This document shows, one piece after another, positions 1-7,571 of a stretch of 20,467 nucleotides of DNA. A program made the translations under genes and the position numbers. Source of the DNA: an uncultured Bacillaceae bacterium (lineage in GTDB: Bacteria; Bacillota; Bacilli; Caldalkalibacillales; Caldalkalibacillaceae); the NCBI GenBank assembly GCA_937967685.1, contig CALBTX010000169.1, positions 1 to 20,467 of the forward strand, written 5' to 3'. Under the pieces are notes generated by a model, which did no database searches, had not been told where the DNA came from, and was given only the letters and a program-made list of their open reading frames with translations. The number at the start of each line of letters is the position of its first letter. Within the stretch, counting starts at the first letter, position 1.

Positions 1-55
1 TTTAACTCCATTCATATTACTATAATCTGTTCAGTTTTGGAAGTAACACTCCTTG

Positions 56-84
56 TTGCAATCTGGTCCCGCTTATGCTACTAT
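56..84 (+). promoter_or_regulatory. Probable sigma-A promoter of rpmB
   Basis: A TTGCAA -35 element (56-61) is followed after 17 bp by TACTAT (79-84), which is preceded by TG one base upstream (76-77), so it is an extended -10. Each hexamer matches the sigma-A consensus at four of six positions, and the spacing is ideal. It would start transcription about 30 bp before the rpmB start codon. In B. subtilis the gene on the other side of rpmB (yloU) is divergent; by analogy the DNA at 1-55 may hold its promoter on the other strand. I saw only a TATAGT-like -10 there (19-24, - strand) and no convincing -35. Confidence 0.5.
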
Positions 85-120
85 TTGACGGACACCATTT
101 GAAATGAGGAGGTGCGCACA

Positions 121-309
121 TTGGCTCGCAGATGCTATATTACCGGTAAGAGCGGCAAAACAGGTAATAAAAGAAGCCATGCCATGAATGCCAGCAAGCG
201 CAAATGGGGAGCGAACGTTCAGAAAGTAAGAATTCTAGTGGACGGAAAGCCTAAACGGGTATATGTGAGTGCCCGAGCCTTAAAATCAGGTAAAGTGCAG
301 CGCGCTTAA
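121..309 (+). CDS. rpmB: 50S ribosomal protein L28
   Basis: This encodes a 62-residue basic protein of the large ribosomal subunit, late in 50S assembly. The N-terminus MARRCYITGKSG, the SHAMNASKR segment, the KVRILVDGKPK strand and the VSARALKSGKV tail are all typical of L28. It has one cysteine, so it is the zinc-free form. I place the start at the TTG at 121: GAGGAGGTG (106-114) lies 6 bases upstream, and this start reproduces the family N-terminus exactly. The in-frame GTG at 112 lies inside the Shine-Dalgarno sequence and would add three foreign residues. It is a single-gene unit that converges with spoVM, as in B. subtilis. Identification is secure. Confidence 0.97.
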   Translation: MARRCYITGKSGKTGNKRSHAMNASKRKWGANVQKVRILVDGKPKRVYVSARALKSGKVQRA

Positions 310-323
310 TCAGTTTTCAAGTT

Positions 324-358
324 GCGCAGAATGGACACTCGCGCAGAATGGGACACTC
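324..358. repeat. Tandem 17/18-bp repeat after rpmB
   Basis: Two adjacent copies of GCGCAGAATG(G)GACACTC lie at 324-340 and 341-358. They are identical apart from one extra G in the second copy. They sit between the rpmB stop codon and its terminator. Tandem terminal repeats of this size are a feature of IS21-family insertion sequence ends, so this may be the scar of a lost element. No transposase is nearby and only about 35 bp remain, so that origin is inference. Confidence 0.6.
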
Positions 359-364
359 GCCAAG

Positions 365-393
365 AAAAAAAGCACCTCCAAGGTGCTTTTTTA
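365..393. terminator. Bidirectional terminator between rpmB and spoVM
   Basis: A perfect 7-bp stem AGCACCT/AGGTGCT (371-377 and 381-387) has a 3-base loop. It is flanked by an A-run on the left and a T-run on the right, so it can end transcription from both sides. It lies between the convergent rpmB and spoVM genes, 55 bp after the rpmB stop and about 12 bp after the spoVM stop. Confidence 0.88.
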
Positions 394-404
394 GACGTGC
401 TCCC

Positions 405-485
405 CTATCCTTTCTTAAATACTCCCATGACGGCTTTAACTATACTTCCTAAAAATCTAGGTAATTTAATGGCATAAAATTTCAT
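405..485 (-). CDS. spoVM: Stage V sporulation protein M
   Basis: This 26-residue amphipathic peptide is made in the mother cell. In B. subtilis SpoVM recognises the curved outer forespore membrane, anchors the SpoIVA coat basement layer there, and is a substrate and inhibitor of FtsH. The frame begins MKFYAIKLPRFLG and ends VFKKG. It matches B. subtilis SpoVM in length and in the MKFY start, Ile6, Pro9 (which shapes the membrane-binding helix), Phe11, Leu12 and Gly13. A strong AAGGAGGGG Shine-Dalgarno sequence precedes the ATG by about 6 bases. Its position between rpe and a convergent rpmB is the conserved Bacillus context, although thiN, normally between rpe and spoVM, is missing. It is too short for most gene finders. 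Confidence 0.95.
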   Translation of the reverse strand: MKFYAIKLPRFLGSIVKAVMGVFKKG

Positions 486-514
486 CACTTCCCCCTCCTT
501 ACACCATTCAACAT

Positions 515-545
515 ATTATATTCGCTCCGCCTGAGTATTTGACAA
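515..545 (-). promoter_or_regulatory. Candidate sigma-E promoter of spoVM
   Basis: On the - strand TCAAATA (542-536) is followed after 13 bp by AATATAAT (522-515). These resemble the mother-cell sigma-E elements TCATATT and CATACAAT with the right spacing, about 30 bp before the spoVM start codon. The same DNA also reads as a sigma-A pair, TTGTCA and TATAAT, but with a long 19-bp spacer. B. subtilis spoVM is known to be sigma-E dependent, which favours the first reading. Confidence 0.45.
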
Positions 546-594
546 TCTTTCTAAAAAACGCGCACATGAAAGCCATATACTAAAAATAAGTTCG

Positions 595-620
595 AAAAAA
601 GCAACCCGACCGGTTGCTTA
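595..620 (-). terminator. Terminator of the rpe-end operon
   Basis: On the - strand the stem AAGCAACC/GGTTGCTT (plus 619-612 and 606-599) has a 5-base loop and is followed by a run of T. It lies about 100 bp after the rpe stop codon and before the spoVM promoter, so it should end the long - strand operon and separate it from spoVM. Confidence 0.85.
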
Positions 621-661
621 TGATGATCTTATGATTATAAATATGTTCATGAAAGCAAGTT

Positions 662-715
662 AGAACCGCTTCTTTTTTTGAAACGGTCGTTCTGCATCAA
701 AAAATTTAACAGAAC
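662..715 (-). other. Two mutually exclusive hairpins after rpe
   Basis: The transcript just after the rpe stop can fold in two ways that share one arm. One hairpin pairs 710-715 with 689-694 (6 bp, 15-base loop). The other pairs 680-693 with 662-672 around an A-rich loop; it has about 11 pairs, including one wobble, and a 3-base bulge. Neither has its own T-run; the true terminator is at 595-620. This may only be 3' UTR structure that protects the message. Apart from this, 621-720 holds no gene. Confidence 0.35.
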
Positions 716-720
716 CTCCG

Positions 721-1377
721 TCAGACCTCTGCCTCTCTTAAGCTTTCAATTGCTTCTTTTCTGTTTTCCTCTTTAAAAACCGCCGATCCCGCCACGAGCA
801 CATTGGCTCCCGCTTGCACACACTGTTTGGCCGTCTCTTTATTCACGCCCCCGTCCACTTCAAGGTCAACATGATCCAAACCTCTGTCATTCAACCACTC
901 CCTGCAGGCAGCAATTTTGGGCAGTACGGAAGAAATAAATGCTTGTCCGCCAAATCCAGGATTGACAGTCATCAACAGGACGAGATCAACATCGGCCAAA
1001 ACCGGACCGATCATCTCCAGCGGGGTGGACGGATTTAAGACGACGCCGGCCTTCGCTCCAGCCTCTTTAATCTGCCAGATCGTTCGATGCAAGTGAGGAG
1101 ATGTTTCCTGGTGAACAGAAATGATATCCGCGCCGCTTTGAACAAATGCGGACACATACCTCTCCGGTTGCTCGATCATTAAATGAACGTCCAACGGAAG
1201 TGTCGTATGCGGGCGGATCGCTTCCACAATGAGCGGACCGATCGTGATGTTCGGTACGAAATGCCCGTCCATCACATCGATATGTATCCAATCCGCACCG
1301 CCTTGCTCAACTTCACTAATTTCGGCAGACAGACGGGCAAAGTCGGCCGACAAAATGGAGGGAGCTATTTTAACCAT
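721..1377 (-). CDS. rpe: Ribulose-phosphate 3-epimerase
   Basis: This enzyme interconverts D-ribulose 5-phosphate and D-xylulose 5-phosphate in the pentose phosphate pathway. The 218-residue length is normal for this TIM-barrel metalloenzyme. Visible signatures are APSILSADF at the first strand, HIDVMDGHFVPN (His32, Asp34, metal and catalysis), DVHLMI, MTVNPGFGGQ and EVDGGVN, which holds the second catalytic aspartate. The ATG is preceded by AAGAGG, which lies inside the last codons of rsgA, and the two genes are only 3 bp apart, so translation is probably coupled. It is the last gene of the - strand operon. Confidence 0.97.
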   Translation of the reverse strand: MVKIAPSILSADFARLSAEISEVEQGGADWIHIDVMDGHFVPNITIGPLIVEAIRPHTTLPLDVHLMIEQPERYVSAFVQSGADIISVHQETSPHLHRTIWQIKEAGAKAGVVLNPSTPLEMIGPVLADVDLVLLMTVNPGFGGQAFISSVLPKIAACREWLNDRGLDHVDLEVDGGVNKETAKQCVQAGANVLVAGSAVFKEENRKEAIESLREAEV

Positions 1378-1380
1378 ATT

Positions 1381-2268
1381 TCAATACCTCTTTCTGTGTT
1401 GTTCCTTTATTTCAGTTAAAAACTGCAGATAATGCGCGTAACGGTGCACAGCAATCTTGCCCTCATCCTTCGCCTTCTTGACGGCACAATCAGGTTCATT
1501 TTCGTGCAAACAGCCTCTGAACTTGCAACGGGAAATATATGGGTTGAAATCTTTGAACCATTGAGCCAAATCTTGAGGATCGATCTCACCGAAATCCAAT
1601 TGGCTGAAGCCAGGCGTATCGGCCACAAGACCGCCCTGGGGGATCGGTAATAGTTCCACATGCCGCGTCGTATGCCTACCTCTGCCTAAACGATCGGAAA
1701 CTTTTTTTGTTTCCAAAGAAAAGGCAGGGTTTAAGGCATTTAACAATGAAGACTTCCCCACGCCTGATTGGCCGGCAAAAACGGTCATTTTATCTTTCAG
1801 AAGATGAATCACTTGATCCAATCCTTCACCGGTTTTGCTGCTCGTCTTGACCAAGGGATAGCCCATCTCCTGGTAGATGATCAAGTCCTGAAAATTCGTG
1901 TTTGTCTGCTGCTGCAAATCCAATTTGGACAAGCAGACAATCGGTTGTACAGCAGCTTTCTCGATATGCACTAATAACCGGTCCAACAATAATAAGCTTA
2001 ATTCCGGTTCAGCGATGGAAAAGACGAGCAGGGCCTGGTCAACATTGGCGATCGGAGGGCGAACAAGTTCATTTTTCCGTTCAAAAATCCGAATGATCGT
2101 CCCTTCATCATGCGCGGTCGTTTCAAAGAGGACAAAGTCTCCCACCAAAGGGTGGATGCGCTCTTTTTTGAATATCCCTCTTGCCCGGCACTGCCAGCGT
2201 TTGTCCGAACCTTTTTCTTGAACATAGTAATAACCGCTCAATGCTTTCACGATTTGACCTTCAGGCAT
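1381..2268 (-). CDS. rsgA: Ribosome small-subunit maturation GTPase RsgA
   Basis: This is a circularly permuted GTPase (YloQ/CpgA in Bacillus) that checks late 30S subunit assembly. The 295 residues show an N-terminal OB fold, then G4 LSKLD (113-117), G1 GQSGVGKS (166-173) and G3 DTPG (217-220) in permuted order. A C-terminal zinc site follows, built from Cys248, Cys253, His255 and Cys261. AGGGAGG lies 8 bases before the ATG. In B. subtilis the protein is a substrate of the PrkC kinase, whose gene is directly upstream (24 bp), so the operon places an enzyme beside its target. Confidence 0.97.
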   Translation of the reverse strand: MPEGQIVKALSGYYYVQEKGSDKRWQCRARGIFKKERIHPLVGDFVLFETTAHDEGTIIRIFERKNELVRPPIANVDQALLVFSIAEPELSLLLLDRLLVHIEKAAVQPIVCLSKLDLQQQTNTNFQDLIIYQEMGYPLVKTSSKTGEGLDQVIHLLKDKMTVFAGQSGVGKSSLLNALNPAFSLETKKVSDRLGRGRHTTRHVELLPIPQGGLVADTPGFSQLDFGEIDPQDLAQWFKDFNPYISRCKFRGCLHENEPDCAVKKAKDEGKIAVHRYAHYLQFLTEIKEQHRKRY

Positions 2269-2292
2269 TCATCAACCTCCCTGAATCCCAGT

Positions 2293-4407
2293 TTAACTTT
2301 CATAATGCACCTCTTTGCTTTCCGTTAAATCACCGTTGAGAAAAACCGAAATGGTTGCCTCCGTTTGTGGATCTACACTGACTTCAATCTCATAGTCTTT
2401 TTTCTGATTGATTTTCTCGTCGACCACTTTTCGCTCCCCATTTAGATCATCAACAACGATTTCCACGTCTGTATGTTTTTGTTTTCCTTCCTGATCCGAC
2501 TGATCGTTCCCTTCTTCGTCAACAGGAACGACCGATATCTTTTCAACTTTCGTTCGAACCTCTTCTTCCGGACCCAAACTGACAAAAAGCGTGATCGGTG
2601 TGCCCGCCTCAACTTGCTGGCCCGGTTCCACTGGAAATTGGCGAATGACTTCCCCCTCGGGCCGATTGGAATGTTCCTCTTCAACCTTGTTCAGAACCAA
2701 ATGGTTGCGGTTCAACTGGGACTCGGCTTCTGCTGCAGTCAACCCTTTTAAATCAGGCATTTCGAATGTTTGCAGTCCCTGACTTATGACGAGGGTGACT
2801 TCCGTTTCATCGGGAATGATCAATTCTCCGGGTAAGGGGGATTGGGAAACGATATGACCTGCTGGAATCTCGGCGTGAAAGTCGCGTTCAATCGTAATAT
2901 TCTCTTCGGGTATATTCAGATTGCTTAACATACGTAAGCCGTTCGGTTCGGTCAAGTTGACGACACTCGGCATTTCAACTTCCTCTTTTCCCAGACTGAC
3001 CGTGAGTTCTACGGTCGAACCCTCCTTCACCTTAGAACCGGCTGTCGGTATTTGGCGAATGACATGTCCTTCCTCCACTTCGTCGCTGTAAGTTTCTTCA
3101 GGGGGATCATTCACGTGCAATCCGAGATGCGCCAAACGCTCTTTTGCTTCATCAAAAGGCAAATCGGTCACATCCTCAACTTCGACTTCTTGCACATAAA
3201 AGATGCCGTTGACAAATTGGAATCCCTTATACACGCCATAACTAAACAATAAAAGGGTGAGGACAGCCGCCATGGCCAGCAACCATACCTTCCACTTGGA
3301 GCGTTTGGTACGCTTATTCACCTTGTCGACCTGTTCGTCATCTTCATCATCCTCATTGTTAGGATGCCCTGTATGATCCGCCTGTGTCTGATCTTCTCTA
3401 TTCTCCCCATGCGTGTCTTCATCGCTGGCATGCTGCTCCGGGTGATCATCTGCTGAGCCGGCACCGAATTTGTTCGTTTTCGGCGAAGCGACTTGCGTAT
3501 CGAACATGTCTTCATCAATGATCGGCAATACTTTTGTCGCTTCTTCGTCTTCTGCGTTGTCCAGTTCAATTTTCGCTTCGGATAATCGATCCGCTTGCAG
3601 GCAGCTGCGCAAATCATCAATTAACTCTATGGCCGATGCATAACGCTTGTCTGCATCTTTGGCCAATGATCGGGTAATGATATTTTCAACACTTTGAGGA
3701 ATTTCCGGGTTCAATTCGCGGGGTTCGGTAAAAGTGTCCTGAAGATGCTTTAAGGCAACACTGATGGGGGACTCCCCTGAGAAAGGCAGCTCACCGGTAA
3801 CCATCTCATACAGAACAACCCCTAAAGAATATATATCCGATTTTTCACCGGTCATCCCACCCCGGGCCTGTTCCGGGGAAAAATAGTGAACTGATCCCAT
3901 CACAGAACCTGTATGGGTAATGGTTGCCGAAGTGACTGCCCGGGCAATCCCAAAATCGGTCACTTTTGCGCTGCCATGTTCACTGATTAAAATGTTATGC
4001 GGTTTTATATCGCGGTGAATAATATGATTTTGATGCGCATGAGCCAATGCTTCGGCAATTTGTTTTGTAATCTCGACAGCTTCGTCTATTGGCAGCGGAG
4101 CATGCCGTTTAATATATTCTTTTAAATTGGAACCTGCTATGTATTCCATGACAATGAAATGAACGTCTTCCTCAATGCCGATGTCATATATGCTCACTAT
4201 ATTCGGGTGGGACAGGCTCGCAGCGGCTTGTGCTTCACGCCGGAAGCGCTTGACGAAGTCTTCATCACCCGCGAACTGTGAACGCAACACTTTGACGGCA
4301 ACCATTCGATTGAGGAGAACGTCCTTGGCCTTGTAAACAACGGCCATTCCTCCCCCGCCGACGCGCTCTAACAGTTCATAACGGCCTCCTAGTTGCTTCC
4401 CGATCAC
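2293..4407 (-). CDS. prkC: Ser/Thr protein kinase PrkC with PASTA repeats
   Basis: This is a membrane kinase that senses muropeptides outside the cell; in Bacillus it signals growth, spore germination and stationary-phase state. It has 704 residues. The kinase domain (about 10-270) carries the GGGGMA loop, Lys39 of VAVKVL, Glu58, HRDIKPHN with Asp133, DFG at 151-153 and a Thr/Ser-rich activation loop. A long acidic, His-containing linker (about 310-365) follows, then one transmembrane segment (about 370-392). The extracellular part has three PASTA repeats (about 400-605) and a charged C-terminal domain. The start is a GTG with GAGGTGA 6 bases upstream, and the Shine-Dalgarno sequence overlaps the prpC stop codon. 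All catalytic residues are present, so it should be active. Confidence 0.97.
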   Translation of the reverse strand: MIGKQLGGRYELLERVGGGGMAVVYKAKDVLLNRMVAVKVLRSQFAGDEDFVKRFRREAQAAASLSHPNIVSIYDIGIEEDVHFIVMEYIAGSNLKEYIKRHAPLPIDEAVEITKQIAEALAHAHQNHIIHRDIKPHNILISEHGSAKVTDFGIARAVTSATITHTGSVMGSVHYFSPEQARGGMTGEKSDIYSLGVVLYEMVTGELPFSGESPISVALKHLQDTFTEPRELNPEIPQSVENIITRSLAKDADKRYASAIELIDDLRSCLQADRLSEAKIELDNAEDEEATKVLPIIDEDMFDTQVASPKTNKFGAGSADDHPEQHASDEDTHGENREDQTQADHTGHPNNEDDEDDEQVDKVNKRTKRSKWKVWLLAMAAVLTLLLFSYGVYKGFQFVNGIFYVQEVEVEDVTDLPFDEAKERLAHLGLHVNDPPEETYSDEVEEGHVIRQIPTAGSKVKEGSTVELTVSLGKEEVEMPSVVNLTEPNGLRMLSNLNIPEENITIERDFHAEIPAGHIVSQSPLPGELIIPDETEVTLVISQGLQTFEMPDLKGLTAAEAESQLNRNHLVLNKVEEEHSNRPEGEVIRQFPVEPGQQVEAGTPITLFVSLGPEEEVRTKVEKISVVPVDEEGNDQSDQEGKQKHTDVEIVVDDLNGERKVVDEKINQKKDYEIEVSVDPQTEATISVFLNGDLTESKEVHYES

Positions 4408-4418
4408 CTGCCTTCACC

Positions 4419-5174
4419 TCACTTTTTGTCTCGCCGCTTATCATTTCGAGTATTCACCAAAATGAGGGTGATATTGTCCTCTCCCCCTGCGTCCAAGGCA
4501 AGTTGGATCAAGGTGGAGGCCTTTTCTTCCGTCGACTTGTCCGCAGCCAAAACTTTTGTTAACTGGTCGTCGGATACCATGCCGTTCAAACCATCCGAAC
4601 AAAGTAAAAACTGTTCATTCTCCGTGTATGAGAGCCGTTTCAAGTCGACATCAATGGATGCCTCGGTTCCCAAGGCTCTCGTGATGACATTTCGTTGCGG
4701 ATGAAGTTCAGCCTCTTCCTTGGAAATTTGTCCAGACTGGACAAGCTCATGAACGAGGGAATGATCCTCGGTAACGACCTCTAAATGATCGGTATACCGG
4801 TAAAGCCTGCTATCTCCCACATGAGCAACCAAAAATTGATGTTCAGCAAACAATACGGCTACAACCGTCGTGCCCATGCCTTGATAGAGACGGTTTTCCT
4901 GAGCATATTCGTAAATATGTCTATTTGTTGCTTCTATCGTTTCCCGCAGCCATCTTTCCCACGCCTCAATGCTTTGGGACTTATCGACCGTTTGAAAGGC
5001 GTCTTTAATCCCCTCCAACACCATTTGACTGGCGACATCCCCCGCTTGATGTCCACCCATGCCGTCGGCAACAACGGCAAGTATAATGTTGTTGTCATCG
5101 GCATAAAGTATGTCTCCGCTATCTTCATTCACTTCTCTCATACATCCTACGTGTGTTTTGATCACTGCTTCCAA
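4419..5174 (-). CDS. prpC: PP2C-type protein phosphatase PrpC
   Basis: This Mn/Mg-dependent Ser/Thr phosphatase reverses phosphorylation by PrkC, whose gene begins 11 bp downstream. The 251 residues carry the PP2C signatures: NED near residue 17, VADGMGGH (metal aspartate), HVGDSRLY, LLCSDGL and GGEDNITLILV. The chosen start is the TTG at 5174, with GAGGTGA 7 bases before it; a GTG three codons later is the alternative. The gene follows rsmB after 123 bp of non-coding DNA, whereas in B. subtilis rlmN lies in this gap. Confidence 0.96.
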   Translation of the reverse strand: MEAVIKTHVGCMREVNEDSGDILYADDNNIILAVVADGMGGHQAGDVASQMVLEGIKDAFQTVDKSQSIEAWERWLRETIEATNRHIYEYAQENRLYQGMGTTVVAVLFAEHQFLVAHVGDSRLYRYTDHLEVVTEDHSLVHELVQSGQISKEEAELHPQRNVITRALGTEASIDVDLKRLSYTENEQFLLCSDGLNGMVSDDQLTKVLAADKSTEEKASTLIQLALDAGGEDNITLILVNTRNDKRRDKK

Positions 5175-5229
5175 CGAAGGATCACCTCATCATCATCTGC
5201 CCTTAAAGGCAGCGGTCACTTTTTCTATT

Positions 5230-5261
5230 GACAATGTTCCCTGCTCACCGACAGTGTTCCC
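5230..5261. repeat. Paired direct repeats upstream of prpC
   Basis: The 12-mers GACAATGTTCCC (5230-5241) and GACAGTGTTCCC (5250-5261) differ at one base and recur with a 20-bp period, close to two helical turns. They lie in the 123-bp gap between rsmB and prpC, 56-87 bp before the prpC start. That is where an operator would sit, but I see no convincing promoter hexamers beside them. A small hairpin CTGCC/GGCAG (5198-5213) lies closer to the ribosome binding site. The rest of the gap has no coding frame. Confidence 0.5.
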
Positions 5262-5297
5262 GGTCTCCGCTCAATGTCAGCATCAGCCTATTCACCG

Positions 5298-6602
5298 CTA
5301 AGCTTGCTTTTGCAAGGCTAACATAAAAAAGCCGTCTCCTTGAAACTGGTCAGGGAATATTTGTTTTCTCGTTCCTGGAACTTCTTTGAAATTCGGATGG
5401 CTTTCCAAAAAGCGGTCGATGACGTAATCATTTTCCTCTTTGTCGATCGTACACGTGCTGTAAACCATCCGTTGCCCCGGAATTAACAGGGAGCTTGCCG
5501 CTTGAAGGATATTGTATTGCAAACTGGAAATCTCCCGAATGTCTTCAGGCTTTTTATGCCATTTCAAATCTGGTTTGCGGCGAATCACGCCGAAGCCTGA
5601 ACAGGGGGCATCCAGCAGGATGCGATCAAACGGTTTGTCCAGCCTCTTTTCGAGCTGCCTCGCATCTGCAACCATTGTCCGGACGATCGTCAAACCTAAA
5701 CGGTTGACCGCGTCTTGAATGAGTTTCTCTTTATGCGGATGGACGTCATTGGCCAATATAAAACCGTCATTATTCATTAATTCGCCTAAGTGGGTCGTTT
5801 TTCCGCCCGGAGCGGCACAAACATCCAAAACCCGCATGCCTGACTTCGGTTCCAACAACGGGGCAACCAGCATGGCACTCTCGTCCTGAATTGTAAAATA
5901 TCCTTTTTTAAATAAAGGGGATTGTATGACATTTCCGCCATCAAGAATCGTTAAACCGGCGTCGGACTGACAGGTTTCCTGGACGGTAAACCCTTCCTCT
6001 TCCAACTTTTGCTTCAGATCAGCTCTTGAAGATTTGAGGCGGTTCACCCGCAGCGTCAGCGGCGGACGTTCGTTGTTGGCCTGGCAAATTCGTTCGGCCC
6101 GCTCAAAGCCGTATTGCCGAACCCAGCGTTTGACCATCCAGGTCGGGTGCGACGTTTGTACAGCCAAACGTTCTACCGGATCGCGAATCAAGTCCAGAGA
6201 AGCTCTCGGAGAACGCAAAAAATTGCGCAACACGCCGTTAATCATCCCTTTGATTCCCCGATGTCCGCGTTTTCCGGCCAGCTCAACCGCTTCATGGACA
6301 ACCGCCCGATGTGGAACACGATCTAAAAATAAAATTTGGTACAAACTCAGGCGCAGAAGCTGCCTGACCCAGCGCTCAAGTTTGCTGATGCTTTGTTTGA
6401 GAAAAGGCTGAAGATGAAAATCGAGCCATCTTTGCTGTTGAATCGTACCGTAAACGATTTCCGTCGCTAATTGACGATCTCTGGCATCGAGCGTAGCGTG
6501 CCGTCGCAACAAGTTGTTTAAAACGAGATGACTAAAAGATTGGTCCCGTTCGATTTTAATCAGCGCATCCAGAGCCAACGCCCTGGCCGTATATCTCTTC
6601 AT
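5298..6602 (-). CDS. rsmB: 16S rRNA (cytosine-967-C5)-methyltransferase
   Basis: This enzyme methylates C967 of 16S rRNA using S-adenosylmethionine. The 434 residues have an N-terminal NusB-like RNA-binding domain (about 1-135) and a C-terminal Rossmann methyltransferase domain. The SAM site VLDVCAAPGGKT ends at residue 269. The two catalytic cysteines are Cys334 in DAPCSG and Cys384 in STCT. I chose the ATG at 6602, which overlaps the fmt stop codon as ATGA and gives a family-like N-terminus. A TTG at 6629 would add nine residues and has a weaker ribosome site. In B. subtilis rlmN follows; here it does not. Confidence 0.95.
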   Translation of the reverse strand: MKRYTARALALDALIKIERDQSFSHLVLNNLLRRHATLDARDRQLATEIVYGTIQQQRWLDFHLQPFLKQSISKLERWVRQLLRLSLYQILFLDRVPHRAVVHEAVELAGKRGHRGIKGMINGVLRNFLRSPRASLDLIRDPVERLAVQTSHPTWMVKRWVRQYGFERAERICQANNERPPLTLRVNRLKSSRADLKQKLEEEGFTVQETCQSDAGLTILDGGNVIQSPLFKKGYFTIQDESAMLVAPLLEPKSGMRVLDVCAAPGGKTTHLGELMNNDGFILANDVHPHKEKLIQDAVNRLGLTIVRTMVADARQLEKRLDKPFDRILLDAPCSGFGVIRRKPDLKWHKKPEDIREISSLQYNILQAASSLLIPGQRMVYSTCTIDKEENDYVIDRFLESHPNFKEVPGTRKQIFPDQFQGDGFFMLALQKQA

Positions 6603-7540
6603 TGACCTGCTTTCATTCCTTTTTGCCAATGCTTTCCAGCACCACGCAAAAAATCAGCCGCGTTCATTTTCTTTTTTCCCGACGGTTGAATGACGGTCAG
6701 TAAAATACCTTTGCCGTCGCCGCAGACAACCCCAATGCCTTCGTCATCAAGGCGGTATACTTGTCCTGCTTCCCCAGCGGGGAAATCGTCCGTCTTTTTG
6801 GCTTGCCAAACTTTTATTCCGCTGCCGTTCATGACGGTATAAGCACCGGGAAATGGGGACAAGCCGCGAATATGATTGTATACGACCGCGCTTTCTTCTT
6901 GCCAATCAATTTTTTCGTCTTCGCGGGTGAGCGTCGGCGCAAAAGTGGCCTGAGATTCGTCCTGAGGTTTGGGCGTGATCATGCCTTTTTCCAGCAAAGG
7001 GATCGTCTCTTTCAATAACGTTGCCCCCGCCGCACTTAATTTGTCATGTAATGAGCCAACATCATCATCATCTTCGATCGGCACTTTCACCTGTGTTAAG
7101 ATATCCCCGGCATCCAACTTTTCGACCATATACATGATGGTCACACCGGTTTCTTGTTCGCCATTGATGATCGCCTGGTGGATAGGCGCACCCCCGCGGT
7201 ATTTGGGAAGAAGAGAAGCGTGCACATTGATACATCCCAAGCGGGGTAAATCCAATAAGGATGAGGGGAGAATTTGCCCGTAAGCAGCGGTGACGATTAA
7301 GTCCGGTCTCCAAGCTTTGATCTGATCTACTTCCGGGGAGTTTTTCAAACGCTGCGGTTGTAAGACGGACAGGCCGTGCTTCTCAGCCTCTTGCTTGATG
7401 GGCGGAGCGGTTAACGTTTTCTTCCTCCCTTTCGGCCGATCAGGTTGAGTCACCACTGCAGCAATATCGTATCCTTCTTGAATAAGCATGCGTAGAGACG
7501 GCACGGCAAAATCCGGTGTGCCCATAAATACAATCTTCAC
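6599..7540 (-). CDS. fmt: Methionyl-tRNA formyltransferase
   Basis: This enzyme transfers a formyl group from 10-formyl-tetrahydrofolate to initiator Met-tRNA. The 313 residues show MGTPDFAVPS at the N-terminus, NVHASLLPKYRGGAPI with the catalytic Asn105 and His107, Asp143 in KLDAGDI, and the C-terminal tRNA-binding domain (about 205-313). I prefer the GTG at 7540: GGGGAG lies 8 bases upstream and the protein then starts MKIVFMGTPDF like its relatives. The TTG at 7546 is only 2 bases from that site. It works as a pair with def just upstream, and its stop overlaps the rsmB start. Confidence 0.97.
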   Translation of the reverse strand: MKIVFMGTPDFAVPSLRMLIQEGYDIAAVVTQPDRPKGRKKTLTAPPIKQEAEKHGLSVLQPQRLKNSPEVDQIKAWRPDLIVTAAYGQILPSSLLDLPRLGCINVHASLLPKYRGGAPIHQAIINGEQETGVTIMYMVEKLDAGDILTQVKVPIEDDDDVGSLHDKLSAAGATLLKETIPLLEKGMITPKPQDESQATFAPTLTREDEKIDWQEESAVVYNHIRGLSPFPGAYTVMNGSGIKVWQAKKTDDFPAGEAGQVYRLDDEGIGVVCGDGKGILLTVIQPSGKKKMNAADFLRGAGKHWQKGMKAGQ

Positions 7541-7571
7541 CTGCAAAACTCCCCTTTATGACAGAACATAT

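Noticed and set aside
4785..5231. A 148-codon open frame on the + strand opposite prpC
   Set aside because: It lies wholly antisense to a well-supported phosphatase gene, has no ribosome site and has no recognisable domain; it is a shadow frame.
5254..5304. A 16-codon frame starting with GTG in the rsmB-prpC gap, considered as a remnant of rlmN
   Set aside because: Its residues do not resemble RlmN, and it is too short to support any claim.
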